From NCBI RefSeq assembly GCF_019132875.1, contig NZ_JAHSPF010000003.1:310001-374000 (forward strand): a DNA stretch of 64,000 nt, read 5' to 3'. The stretch's first letter is position 1, and each line of letters begins with the position of its first letter. The translations under genes were made by a program, and so were the position numbers. Of this stretch, positions 39,805-48,304 are shown one piece after another. This stretch comes from Erwinia phyllosphaerae. GTDB taxonomy: Bacteria > Pseudomonadota > Gammaproteobacteria > Enterobacterales > Enterobacteriaceae. The notes under the pieces are model-generated. The model was not told where the DNA came from and did not search any database. It was given only the letters and a program-made list of their open reading frames with translations.

Positions 39805-40164
39805 AGTACACCTCGTTGTTTAAACATTATTTTTCAGCATAGTTCATCCTGCGCGATGCCGGAAAACAAAGCAGGATACCCCTGAAAAATCTGTTTACAT
39901 TGGGTCGCATATGACAAGGTTTTCACGGGGCTAGCTGGCTTGAAGTGAACCTTTCCGGAAAAGAAGCGCTGGTAAAACACTTAAGCTATTCAGAACTGTC
40001 GCGTGTTAATGGGAATTCTCCCAATTATCTACAAATTAGATTCGCAAAAACAACAGGTTATATACCTACATAAAATGTTACGATTCTTTCCTTAAAAGGC
40101 ATTGATTGCCTCGCAAAACTCTTCAGACTCACCTTTTTTCACTAGTCGTATGGATCAACATTTA
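39805..40164. other. Intergenic region between ydiZ and ydiY
   Basis: About 360 bp without a gene, AT-rich toward ydiY. In E. coli this interval contains pfkB. Nothing recognisable as pfkB remains. The ydiY promoter should lie here but no clear boxes were assigned. Confidence 0.6.
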
Positions 40165-40920
40165 ATGAAAGCGCTTAATAAGTTGTCGGTAGTCCTTTTA
40201 CTCTCTGGCGGGGCCTTATGCCAGCAGGCTTTGGCGGATAACAACGTCTTTACCGTCATGGATGATCCCTCCACGGCCAAAAAAAGTTTTGAGGGCAATG
40301 CTGCTGCTGGTTACCTGGCGCAGACCGGCAACACCACCAGCTCTTCACTGACGGCCAGCACCAATATGACCTGGTACCAGGCGCAGATGGCCTACAGCCT
40401 GTGGGGCAACGCCAGCAACACGTCTTCTAACGATGAGCGTTCTTCAGAAACTTATCAGGTTGGTGGCCGTTCACGTTATAACCTGAACCCTTCTGATTAC
40501 CTGTTCGGCCAGGCCAGCTGGTTAAGCGATCGCTTCAATGGTTATGACGGTCGTTCTGTGCTGGCTGCCGGTTACGGTCGTCAGATTCTGAACGGTCCGG
40601 TGCACTCACTGCGTCTGGAAGCCGGTCCTGGTGTACGTTACGACGATTACCATGACGGCGGCCACGAGACTCACGCATTAGCCTATGGCGCAGCCAGCTA
40701 CCAGTGGCAGCTGACCGACACCACTAAATTTATCCAGGGTGTTTCCGTGCTGGGTAGCGATGATACGACGGTCAACTCCGAAACCGGTTTACAGGTCGCT
40801 ATTAACTCGCATTTCTCTTTGAAAATGGCCTATAACGTTACGTGGAACCAGAACCCACCTTCATCCGCACCGGATAAGACGGACACGAAAACGACTATTC
40901 AGCTTTCCTACGCTATGTAA
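40165..40920 (+). CDS. ydiY: Outer-membrane protein YdiY (DUF481)
   Basis: A 251-residue protein (E. coli: 252) with a signal peptide ending QQALA before DNN, then a DUF481 beta-barrel: VFTVMDDPSTAKKSFEGN, GYLAQTGNTTSSSLTAS, LWGNASNTSSNDERSSE and LAAGYGRQILNGPVHSLRL. I start at 40165, where the signal starts (MKALNKLS); ATGs 15 and 63 nt upstream in frame are less likely. In E. coli ydiY is acid-inducible. A hairpin terminator follows. Confidence 0.93.
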   Translation: MKALNKLSVVLLLSGGALCQQALADNNVFTVMDDPSTAKKSFEGNAAAGYLAQTGNTTSSSLTASTNMTWYQAQMAYSLWGNASNTSSNDERSSETYQVGGRSRYNLNPSDYLFGQASWLSDRFNGYDGRSVLAAGYGRQILNGPVHSLRLEAGPGVRYDDYHDGGHETHALAYGAASYQWQLTDTTKFIQGVSVLGSDDTTVNSETGLQVAINSHFSLKMAYNVTWNQNPPSSAPDKTDTKTTIQLSYAM

Positions 40921-40926
40921 TTTATC

Positions 40927-40953
40927 GGGCCGGAATAGTCTGGCCCTTTATTT
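40927..40953 (+). terminator. Terminator of ydiY
   Basis: GGGCC (40927-40931) pairs with GGCCC (40942-40946), extended by GGA/TCT with one mismatch, followed by TTTATTT. Confidence 0.65.
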
Positions 40954-41206
40954 ATCCATCCGCTTCTGCCCTTTATATATCTCCGCTTTAAAAAATATTT
41001 TTGATTATATCCTTCCCGTGTTGATTAATCAGGGTTATGTTAAATATAGCTCATCAACTTTTATTTTATTTTTTTGTAGCTTAAGAAGGTTTGACTCAGG
41101 TTAAGCACTTTAATTTGCGAGAGAAGATTTTATTTAGTTAACTGGTCGAACAGCGCAACAGCTGTATATTTATATCTTGTCCAATTAATTTAGAAAGGGA
41201 ATAAAC
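40954..41206. other. AT-rich leader region of the export cassette
   Basis: About 250 bp, clearly richer in A/T than the backbone, marking the left edge of the accessory region. It should hold the promoter of the precursor gene; a ribosome site (GAAAGGGA) precedes the ATG at 41207. No gene seen on either strand. Confidence 0.5.
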
Positions 41207-41404
41207 ATGACAACCAAAACTGAAATGACGCTCGAGCAATGTCAGGAAATTCGTGGTGGCTGGGGTAGCGGCTGGGGCGGCGGAATTATTGGCGCCCTGG
41301 GCGGAGCAGTCGCTGGCGCGGCAATGGGGGGACCGGGTGGCGCAGTAATTGGCTCCCTGGTGGGAAGTGTAGCAGGCGTGGCAATCGAGAAAACATCATC
41401 ATAA
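41207..41404 (+). CDS. Double-glycine leader precursor peptide (class II microcin/bacteriocin-like)
   Basis: A 65-residue peptide. Residues 1-18 (MTTKTEMTLEQCQEIRGG) look like a double-glycine leader with the spaced hydrophobic/acidic pattern (M-x-L-x4-I) that C39 peptidases recognise. Residues 19-65 form the probable core: WGSGWGGG, then a long stretch of small residues with repeated G-x3-G spacing (glycine zipper), and the tail AIEKTSS with the only core lysine (residue 62). The core has no cysteine. Downstream lie a C39 ABC exporter, adaptor and outer-membrane factor, so cleavage after Gly18 and export are likely. The activity (bacteriocin, signal or other) is inferred. Confidence 0.8.
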   Translation: MTTKTEMTLEQCQEIRGGWGSGWGGGIIGALGGAVAGAAMGGPGGAVIGSLVGSVAGVAIEKTSS

Positions 41405-41484
41405 ACATAAAGCGTCCTCTACACCTTTACTGCAAAGTCGGCGTACAACATAATTAATTTGAAATGCGACGGCAATGCTAACCA

Positions 41485-41511
41485 GCAGGCACATAACGAT
41501 TATGTGCCTGC
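41485..41511 (+). terminator. Perfect hairpin between precursor and export genes
   Basis: GCAGGCACATAA-CGA-TTATGTGCCTGC: a 12-bp perfect stem with a 3-nt loop, followed by TTATCCTCTT rather than a full T-run. It probably acts as a partial terminator or 3' stabiliser, giving more precursor than transporter message. Confidence 0.7.
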
Positions 41512-41535
41512 TTATCCTCTTAAATGATATGAGCT

Positions 41536-42753
41536 ATGAATAACGGGTTTAATCAGCACCTGGCAAAATCTCCGCTGGGGCTAAAAATCTATGCCGCAAC
41601 CACGGTTATTTTCACCGCTATCTTTGTTTTTCTTCTTATGCAGGGAAGCTACGGCAAACAGGAAACGGCTAAAGGGCTAATCCGTAATGAAGCATTTTAT
41701 CGCGTTGCTGCCAGCAAGGTGGGGAACGTCATGGACTTGTATGTTAAAGAAGGCGATAAGGTAGATAAAGGAATGCCGCTTTTTCGGGTTGCGCTGCCCT
41801 GGCAAGATGTTAAAGATCGGCAGAATGGTAAAAGCATGCTCGGTGAAACCATCAACAGGCTGCTTGAAACGCAGCAGGATATAAAGACCGAAGAGCAGCA
41901 CCAGCAGCAGGAGTGGGAAACATTAATCAAGCAGAAGGAAATCTATTTCAGCCAGTTTGATAAAAAAATAAAAAAGATCGATGAAGTAAAAAAAGATTAT
42001 CAGCAAAAGAGCAAGCTTTATAACAAACAGCTTGATGAACTTAATCATCTTCTGAAAAATAAATCAGTTAACAAGGCAGAAGTAGAAAATTTAAAGCAGA
42101 TTATTATCGATAATAATCTGGCATTAAAGAAAACTGACGTTGATTACCAGAATCTGCTGCAAAGCCAGGCCGAACAAGAGATAAATTATCTGCGCATGGA
42201 ACGGGAGCTGCTGAAGAACAAAAGCGAGCTGGAGCGTAGAAAGCGCGAAGTCATTAACGAGCTGAATAAAATCCAGATGGAACAGGAGTATATCGTTTCT
42301 TCTCCGGTTACGGGTACGGTACACGACGTTGGCATCCTGAAAGGAGATTTCGTTGATGGTAAATCGCCCGCCATCATTGTTAAAGAGGAGGGTAAGGAAA
42401 AGCCCATCGTCATTCTTTATCTTTCTGCCAGCCAGATTGGGTTAATCGATCGGCGTGAAAACGTCTTTCTGCGCGTAGACACTTTCCCTTATGAGAACTA
42501 CGGCATGTTAAGTGCGCAGATTATTAATGTAGCTAACACCCCGACGCACGTAAGCCTTGACGAGAAAGAGTCATTATTCCGCGTTAAGCTAAGAATAAAT
42601 GAAAACGATAAACATAATAAAATTCCAATTGCATGGCTTAATGATGGTATGTCGGTGACCACCTCTCTACGTCAGCCTAAGCAAAGCTTATTAGAATGGC
42701 TGTTTTTACCCGTGAAAAAAGCGTTTAAACGCAACCCGGATTTTGTCGAATGA
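41536..42753 (+). CDS. Membrane fusion protein (HlyD/CvaA type) of peptide exporter
   Basis: A 405-residue periplasmic adaptor with a short cytoplasmic start, one membrane helix (about residues 18-38) and a lipoyl/biotinyl half-motif near residues 60-85 (VGNMDLYVKEGDKVDKG-like). A long alpha-helical coiled coil (about 100-240; many Lys, Glu, Gln) follows, then the second lipoyl half with SSPVTGTVHDVGILKGDFV and a beta-barrel domain. This is the CvaA/HlyD layout. Its stop overlaps the ABC gene by 4 nt. Codon and base use is AT-rich compared with the backbone. Confidence 0.88.
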   Translation: MNNGFNQHLAKSPLGLKIYAATTVIFTAIFVFLLMQGSYGKQETAKGLIRNEAFYRVAASKVGNVMDLYVKEGDKVDKGMPLFRVALPWQDVKDRQNGKSMLGETINRLLETQQDIKTEEQHQQQEWETLIKQKEIYFSQFDKKIKKIDEVKKDYQQKSKLYNKQLDELNHLLKNKSVNKAEVENLKQIIIDNNLALKKTDVDYQNLLQSQAEQEINYLRMERELLKNKSELERRKREVINELNKIQMEQEYIVSSPVTGTVHDVGILKGDFVDGKSPAIIVKEEGKEKPIVILYLSASQIGLIDRRENVFLRVDTFPYENYGMLSAQIINVANTPTHVSLDEKESLFRVKLRINENDKHNKIPIAWLNDGMSVTTSLRQPKQSLLEWLFLPVKKAFKRNPDFVE

Positions 42754-44846
42754 AAAAACAATTTAAAACCAGGGATATCATACAGGACGAAGCCGCCGAG
42801 TGCGGCCTGGCCTGCATTAGCTACATCGCCAGTGTGTATGGCAAAAACCTTAGCCTTGAGGCGCTTCGTAATAAATATGATGTCACGCTGGACGGGCTTT
42901 CCTTTTACCACCTGATGAAAATATGCTCAGAGCATCAGATGATTGCCACCGGCGTGAAGGTATCGGCTGATGCACTCCATGAACTGGAAAAACCGGCCAT
43001 TCTTTTATGGGACAACTGTCACTTTGTGGTGCTCAAAAAGACGAATGGGAACGCTATCGAAGTAATGGATCCTGCCATTGGCAGCCGCCGTTTTACGCAG
43101 AACGAGGTCCAGAACTACTTTTCCGGCGTAGCGCTGGAAATTGTGCCGGCGGAAGGTTTTTTGCTGGCCGATGAGGAGGCCGTCACCGCACAAAAGCCGA
43201 AGAACTTTTTCGATCTACAGGCATTTAGCCAGGGCTTACTCAAATACAAAAGCTATATGCTGCCCTTTGCCGCTATGGCTATCGTCATCCAGCTGACTAA
43301 CGTGGCTATTCCTAAATTTATGTCGCTGGTGTTTGATGAAGTCCTCCCAAAGAACGATGAAGATTTTCTTTGGTTGTTGATCTATATCTTTGCTTTTGTC
43401 TATCTGATCCAGTCTTTCGGGAGCTACCTGAAGATTGTCATCGCCCAGCGTTTAAGGCGGGCAATTTCGCAGCTGGAAGGCGTTAAAACGGTTAGCGAAC
43501 TCTTCCGGATGAACCTTAAATTCTTTAATAAAAGAATGCCGTCAGATTTACTGCGAAAAATAAAGTCTGTAGATGTTTTTCACGTCATTTACACACACGG
43601 CTGGGTCGATATTATTATTGACGCCTTTTTTGCCGTAATTTTTGTCGTGCTGCTGTTTATGATTAGCTTTGAGCTGGCCCTGTTAACCTTGACCGTGACT
43701 GCTTTAATGGTACTGGTGAGGGTTATGCTGCTGTCAACATTGATGTCGCGTCAATATTCCGCGCTGGATGCAGAAATCAGAAGGGATAACAGCCTGCTGG
43801 AAGCCATAGACAATATTAATACGATTAAAATCAACCATACCGAGCATCGCAAAATCAGCAGCTGGTTTTACCATCATGCACAGCTGGAAGATAACCGCTC
43901 CGCCATTGAAAAACTCAATGCGCTAATCCAGCTATCGGTAACGACTATCTCGCATATCCAGACGCTAATTATTATGGGAGCAGGGGCCTATAGCGTGCTA
44001 AAAGGCCAGAACACGGCCGGTCAGCTGATCTCATTTATTTTTTATAAAAACTGCCTGATGAGCAACATTCAGACGCTGGTGGAAAATCACGTTAACCTTA
44101 AAATATGCTCGGTTGAGGTAAAGCGCCTGAAAGATATCATGCCGGAAGCACCGGCCACGACGAGCGAGTTTCGCAGCAGTACTAAAAATAAAAAAGAGCC
44201 GGTTGAAACTATCGCGGTTAAAGATCTTGCGTTTGGCTACTCTAATCTGGACGAGGCTTTTATTAAAGGCATCACCTTTACTCTTGCTAAAGGTGAGAAA
44301 ATGGTTATTACCGGCCCCTCGGGCTGCGGAAAAACCACGTTACTCAATATTATCTCCGGGCTGCTTACGCCGGGAAGCGGCGACGTTCTGATTAACAATA
44401 TCGCCTTACAGAAGTTTGGGGTGTATCAATATCAGGAGCAAATCTCCGTCGTCACGCCGCTGGATAAGATAATTAATGGCAGCATTATGGATAACATTAT
44501 CTATGAGTGCGAACATTTTGACATGCAGCTGCTTGAAGACTGCATCGAAAGTGCCAACCTGGGGCAGGTTATTCGGAGCCTGAACGCAGGGTTAAATACA
44601 AGACTCGGCATCAATGGCGCCAGGCTCTCTTCCGGTCAGCAGCAGCGTCTGATGATAGCCAGAGCCTTATATCGTAAACCTTCGCTGATTCTGTTGGATG
44701 AACCCACCTCGCATCTGGATGACGAGGCCCGGCAGGTAATCATTAGCCTGATAAAGAGCCTGCCGATGACCTGCATCATAGTGTCACACGACAAACATCT
44801 GATCGAGGCGATTGATAAGGAAATTACCATTGGTGCACCGCATTAA
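42750..44846 (+). CDS. C39-peptidase ABC exporter (PCAT, CvaB type)
   Basis: A 698-residue bacteriocin-type exporter. The N-terminal peptidase C39 domain (about 1-135) has the catalytic Cys in QDEAAECGLAC, the His in NCHFVVL and the Asp in VMDPAIG. The transmembrane domain spans about 165-430. The ATPase domain has Walker A GPSGCGKTT, signature LSSGQQQR, Walker B LILLDEPTSHLD and the H-loop His in VSHDKH. All key residues are present, so the enzyme should both cut the double-glycine leader and export the core. Its gene overlaps the adaptor (4 nt) and the acyltransferase gene. Confidence 0.93.
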   Translation: MKKQFKTRDIIQDEAAECGLACISYIASVYGKNLSLEALRNKYDVTLDGLSFYHLMKICSEHQMIATGVKVSADALHELEKPAILLWDNCHFVVLKKTNGNAIEVMDPAIGSRRFTQNEVQNYFSGVALEIVPAEGFLLADEEAVTAQKPKNFFDLQAFSQGLLKYKSYMLPFAAMAIVIQLTNVAIPKFMSLVFDEVLPKNDEDFLWLLIYIFAFVYLIQSFGSYLKIVIAQRLRRAISQLEGVKTVSELFRMNLKFFNKRMPSDLLRKIKSVDVFHVIYTHGWVDIIIDAFFAVIFVVLLFMISFELALLTLTVTALMVLVRVMLLSTLMSRQYSALDAEIRRDNSLLEAIDNINTIKINHTEHRKISSWFYHHAQLEDNRSAIEKLNALIQLSVTTISHIQTLIIMGAGAYSVLKGQNTAGQLISFIFYKNCLMSNIQTLVENHVNLKICSVEVKRLKDIMPEAPATTSEFRSSTKNKKEPVETIAVKDLAFGYSNLDEAFIKGITFTLAKGEKMVITGPSGCGKTTLLNIISGLLTPGSGDVLINNIALQKFGVYQYQEQISVVTPLDKIINGSIMDNIIYECEHFDMQLLEDCIESANLGQVIRSLNAGLNTRLGINGARLSSGQQQRLMIARALYRKPSLILLDEPTSHLDDEARQVIISLIKSLPMTCIIVSHDKHLIEAIDKEITIGAPH

Positions 44847-45858
44847 AAAAACGTTGTTTTATCATTCGAAAACAATGGGAAGCAGGCTGAAAAATCTGCT
44901 CATAGCAAAACTTATTCGGCTTATGGCAAAAACAACTTTTGACCGTAGCCCTGTGGGCCTGGTACATACGTTTTTAAATGTTTTAGCCACGATTTTCTTC
45001 AGCCATTTTTCTCAATTTTATTCAGTGGCCAGCGCAGAATATTTAAGCGAAAAAATCCTTGGCGTCAGAGAAGAACGTTTTGCCAGGCTAATGATTTTAA
45101 ATAAGCTGATGTCAAAATATATACAAATTGCCCTGCACGATATGAGCTGGAAGCAGACGCTTTCTTTTCTTGACCGTAACTGTAAGGTGATAACTGGCGG
45201 CCAGCATAAGCCAGCTAAGCTGCTGCTCTGTACCCATACGGGAGACTACTGGCTGGCGATCCTCGGCGCCGCACGACAGTATCAGGGGAGCGGCTGTGAT
45301 TTTATCGTACCCGTTTACCAGGCAATCACTGATGACCTGCAGCAAATGTATAATAAGATAAGCATTCCTGGCGTAAATATTATATTTATTAATATTCATC
45401 AGAAAGGAATGCTTCTCAAACTTAATCGCAGCCTCAGGGATGAAAATTCCGTTGTGGCGATATTTTACGATCTCTTTGGCTATTCAGCTGGCGTATATAA
45501 TGGCGCAACGGAATCCGTCGAGTTTTTTAATAAAAAAGGGCAGATGACGACGGGGATAGTAAATGTAGCAAAGCGCTTAGGGTTAGCTGTTAGCTTTGTC
45601 TCATGTTGTTACGCCAGTGAAGAAGAAAAGTATCTGGTAGAAATTACGCCACCGGTTCAGCTTACGGAAACGCAGGATGCAACAAAAGGAATGCTGGCAT
45701 TCCTGGAAGGTTATCTTCGTACCACGCCCTGGCAATGGAGTTTTATCTCCTCTCTGGATGCTTATTATCACCTTTCGCTCTTTTCGTTGAATGCGAAAAA
45801 CAGCCGTGAAGCCTCACATTTTGCCCGGTTAAATGACAAGTATTCTCATCGACTATGA
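44833..45858 (+). CDS. LpxL/HtrB-like acyltransferase inside the export operon
   Basis: About 341 residues (GTG 44833; TTG 44830 and an ATG at 44875 are alternatives, the first pair standing behind AAGGA). The protein resembles the lysophospholipid/lipid A acyltransferase group. A hydrophobic N-terminal segment (about residues 40-70) comes first, then LLLCTHTGDYWLAILGAA, where the family has its HxxxxD/E catalytic motif. FFNKKGQMTTGIVNVAKRLGL and VSFVSCCY match the later substrate-binding block of LpxL-type enzymes. It overlaps both the ABC gene and the outer-membrane factor gene, so it is made as part of the exporter. It may acylate the exported peptide or a lipid partner; this is inference. 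Confidence 0.68.
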   Translation: MHRIKKTLFYHSKTMGSRLKNLLIAKLIRLMAKTTFDRSPVGLVHTFLNVLATIFFSHFSQFYSVASAEYLSEKILGVREERFARLMILNKLMSKYIQIALHDMSWKQTLSFLDRNCKVITGGQHKPAKLLLCTHTGDYWLAILGAARQYQGSGCDFIVPVYQAITDDLQQMYNKISIPGVNIIFINIHQKGMLLKLNRSLRDENSVVAIFYDLFGYSAGVYNGATESVEFFNKKGQMTTGIVNVAKRLGLAVSFVSCCYASEEEKYLVEITPPVQLTETQDATKGMLAFLEGYLRTTPWQWSFISSLDAYYHLSLFSLNAKNSREASHFARLNDKYSHRL

Positions 45859-47237
45859 TTAAAAAAAGCACTCTTCTGTTAACCATCTCTTTATTGAGCG
45901 GCTGTTCGCTGGCTCCCGACTACATCAAGCCTGCCACGGTGGCAGATTCTGATGTGGAGCTTAAAGCAGGTGAAGGAAATCGTCATTACAGTTTTAAAGA
46001 TCTGTTTACCAATGACCAGCCTTTACTGGCGGTGCTTGAGCATGCGCTAATTAATAACTATGACCTTCAGCAGAGCATGCTACGCGTCAGCGCTGCCCAT
46101 GCCCAGAGGCAAAGTTCTTTATATGATTTGCTCCCCGGCCTGAAATTTTCAGCGGCAAAAAATATTGCTATGGCGACAGGCTCATCGCCTTATACCGGCG
46201 CGAGTATTAAGCAAAAAAGCGAAAGCTATCAAAGTAGCATCGGCGTTGACTCTTATGAGGTAGATATATGGGGAAAGAAACTCAATGAAGTGGCGGCGCT
46301 AAAACATGATAAACAGAGCCATGAAAGCGTAGCGGCCGCGCTGCGCCTGACGCTTATGGCCGATCTGGCTAACAGCTGGTATGAAGCGCTATACATGATT
46401 AAGGCCTGGCACTTATTAAACTATAAAATAGCCGTCCTTGATGATATAGCCGGCAAGTTACAGGTGCTGGAGCAGGCGGCCAGGGTAGATGCCGTTACTA
46501 TGTCTAAATTCATTCGTGGCAGAGCCATTGATGAAAGCAGCCGCCAGAACCTGCAAAAGGAGATCGTTAACCGTATTCACAAGCTTGAATATTTGTCAGG
46601 CTATCGTTCTCCCTGGCTGAATACGGAGAGCTGGCAAACGCTTTCCGGCGAATTTAACAACCCTGATATACCGCAGCAGCTTACGTCCGAAGTTATCTTT
46701 AACCGGCCGGATGTTCTGGCCGCAGAGATGAAAATCAAATCTGCTAACGGCACTATCGGCATGGCTCGCGCCGCTTTTTTGCCGGTCTTTAACTTGTTTG
46801 CCAGCGCTTATCATACGTCGGACACTTTTAACCATGTGCTGGGAAATTTGAGCGAAAACTGGACGTTGACGCCGTCGGTAATAGTGCCGATATTTAGCTG
46901 GCCTAAAAACTACGCCAATTTGAATTATGCTAAAACGCAGCAGGCGATTGCTGTCGTCGAATACCGTAAAACGGTGGCCCAGGCGCTATTGGATATTCAG
47001 GATACCACTAATAACCTGAATGTTTATCAGCAGGCTTATGCCGCTTCTGAGCGTGAAGTTGCTCAACATCAGCAGAACTTTGCAAAATTGTCCGCACGTT
47101 ACGAGGCTGGCTACGCAGATCTTTACAGCTATTACGAGGCTGTTGATATATTAAGCAGTGCCCGGCTTGAGCTGGAGAGCAACCGGCAACAGATTATGGC
47201 TAATACGATCGTTTTGCTGAAAGCCATTGGTGGCTAG
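45855..47237 (+). CDS. NodT-type outer-membrane factor (TolC-like lipoprotein)
   Basis: A 460-residue outer-membrane channel protein of the RND/ABC outer-membrane lipoprotein group. The signal ends LLSGC, with the lipid-bearing Cys followed by SLAPDYIKP, typical of NodT/OprM relatives. Two OEP repeats with long helices follow (VEYRKTVAQALLDIQDTTNN, and YEAGYADLYSYYEAVDILSS near the end), and EVIFNRPDVLAAEMKIKSANG is the family signature between the repeats. Its ATG overlaps the acyltransferase stop. It completes a dedicated tripartite exporter, unlike colicin V systems, which borrow TolC. Confidence 0.9.
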   Translation: MIKKSTLLLTISLLSGCSLAPDYIKPATVADSDVELKAGEGNRHYSFKDLFTNDQPLLAVLEHALINNYDLQQSMLRVSAAHAQRQSSLYDLLPGLKFSAAKNIAMATGSSPYTGASIKQKSESYQSSIGVDSYEVDIWGKKLNEVAALKHDKQSHESVAAALRLTLMADLANSWYEALYMIKAWHLLNYKIAVLDDIAGKLQVLEQAARVDAVTMSKFIRGRAIDESSRQNLQKEIVNRIHKLEYLSGYRSPWLNTESWQTLSGEFNNPDIPQQLTSEVIFNRPDVLAAEMKIKSANGTIGMARAAFLPVFNLFASAYHTSDTFNHVLGNLSENWTLTPSVIVPIFSWPKNYANLNYAKTQQAIAVVEYRKTVAQALLDIQDTTNNLNVYQQAYAASEREVAQHQQNFAKLSARYEAGYADLYSYYEAVDILSSARLELESNRQQIMANTIVLLKAIGG

Positions 47238-47295
47238 AGTGGCGGCGCGCTTTTCTGATTCTGGATCGCGCCGCGCTCCTCATCAAACCCGGTTG

Positions 47296-47499
47296 TTAAG
47301 CTGGCCGAACCGTGGCCTTTGTCGGATGCCCGGTACTTCCATTGTCATGAGTATGGTCCGGATCAGGCTCAGTGATAACGATATAGTCTGCTTCTTTCCC
47401 GTTGTGCACTAACGTTACCAGCTCCCCGGCGCGAGGCTTAGAATCAAAATCATGCTCCTCTTCAATACCGGTATCTTCAAACGTCACAGTTATTTTCAT
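47296..47499 (-). CDS. Small acidic protein of unknown function
   Basis: A 67-residue cytoplasmic protein, acidic, with a patterned beta-rich sequence (KITVTFEDTG, GELVTLVHNGKEADYIVITE) and a His/Asp-rich segment DPDHTHDN. The ATG at 47499 is preceded by GAAGGAAGG, a strong site, which is the main reason to accept it. It converges on the end of the export operon. A role as an immunity protein is conceivable from position, but nothing in the sequence shows it: no membrane segment. Confidence 0.6.
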   Translation of the reverse strand: MKITVTFEDTGIEEEHDFDSKPRAGELVTLVHNGKEADYIVITEPDPDHTHDNGSTGHPTKATVRPA

Positions 47500-48304
47500 T
47501 TACCTTCCTTCTTCAGATAACTCGGATCGGTGCCTGACTATTAACATATGTCACTATCCTCACTCTTTCCACATAGCCACAATGAAAAGAGCTAAGAGGG
47601 CAAGTTAATGGCTATGCTGAGGCGGCCTCTTCAACGCTGTGTGGTGACAATAATGCCCCTTCAGGCAAGGGCTGTATGATCACAGACAATGCCCCTCAGG
47701 CATGCTCTGCGTGCTCTCGATAACGTCACTTCAGGCATGCTCTGCGTGCTCTCAGATAACGTCGCTTCAGGCACGCTCTGCGTGCTCTCAGGTAACGTCG
47801 CTTCAGGCACGCTCTGCGTGCTCTCAGGTAACGTTCCTTCAGGCACGCTCTGCGTGCTCCCAGGTAACGTCGCTTCAGGCATGCTCTGCGTGCTCTCAGG
47901 TAACGTCGCTTCAGGCATGCTCTGGGTGCTCTCAAATAACATCCCCTCCAGGCATGGCTCGGCAAGGTACTGCAATACGGGTTCGACTGGTCTCTGATTG
48001 ACAGGGCTGTTCAAATCTCGTCGTCATCGACCTGTCTGCTGGCTGGTACTCCTGAAGTTATATTATTGATATCAGCAATAATTTATTAAGGAAGCAACAA
48101 TAAAGAATAATTTAATTAAATAAGAAAATTCTGTTTCAGGGATCTTAAGCAAAGCGGAATATTCAGTGGCATTCATATGGTCAAAATCTGAATATATATT
48201 GCTATCGCAATATTGGGGTGAAAACAGTACAGGAATATGGATTAATATCGTCCTGTTAATGAGTGATTGTTTTCTGTCCAGAGGGCAGGGTTTTTGGGGA
48301 AAGT
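47500..48304. other. Gene-poor stretch with minisatellite
   Basis: About 800 bp. The first half is dominated by the 36-bp array (47700-47950); the second is AT-rich with no convincing gene. A promoter for the DUF2591-like gene at 48305 should lie at its right end (GGGGAAAGT before the ATG). Confidence 0.5.
47700..47950. repeat. Tandem array of seven 36-bp units
   Basis: Units begin at 47700 (35 bp, one base short), 47735, 47771, 47807, 47843, 47879 and 47915. The consensus starts GCATGCTCTGCGTGCTCTC and ends GTCGCTTCAG. Variation is limited to a few positions, and the edge units are the most divergent. On the minus strand a 12-residue repeat with PEATLPESTQS can be read, but the one-base-short unit breaks it and no ribosome site supports it. 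Confidence 0.92.

Noticed and set aside
44812..44832. Longer acyltransferase start at TTG 44812
   Set aside because: Downstream TTG/GTG codons at 44830/44833 stand at the right distance from AAGGA; the longer form would have no ribosome site.
47296..47499. Immunity gene for the export cassette
   Set aside because: Position is suggestive, but it is on the opposite strand, soluble and acidic, with no membrane segment or homology; left as unknown.
47661..48014. Minus-strand frame encoding PEATLPESTQS repeats
   Set aside because: Possible start is only a TTG with a weak site, and the 35-bp edge unit shifts the frame so that the C-terminus becomes unrelated; kept only as a repeat array.
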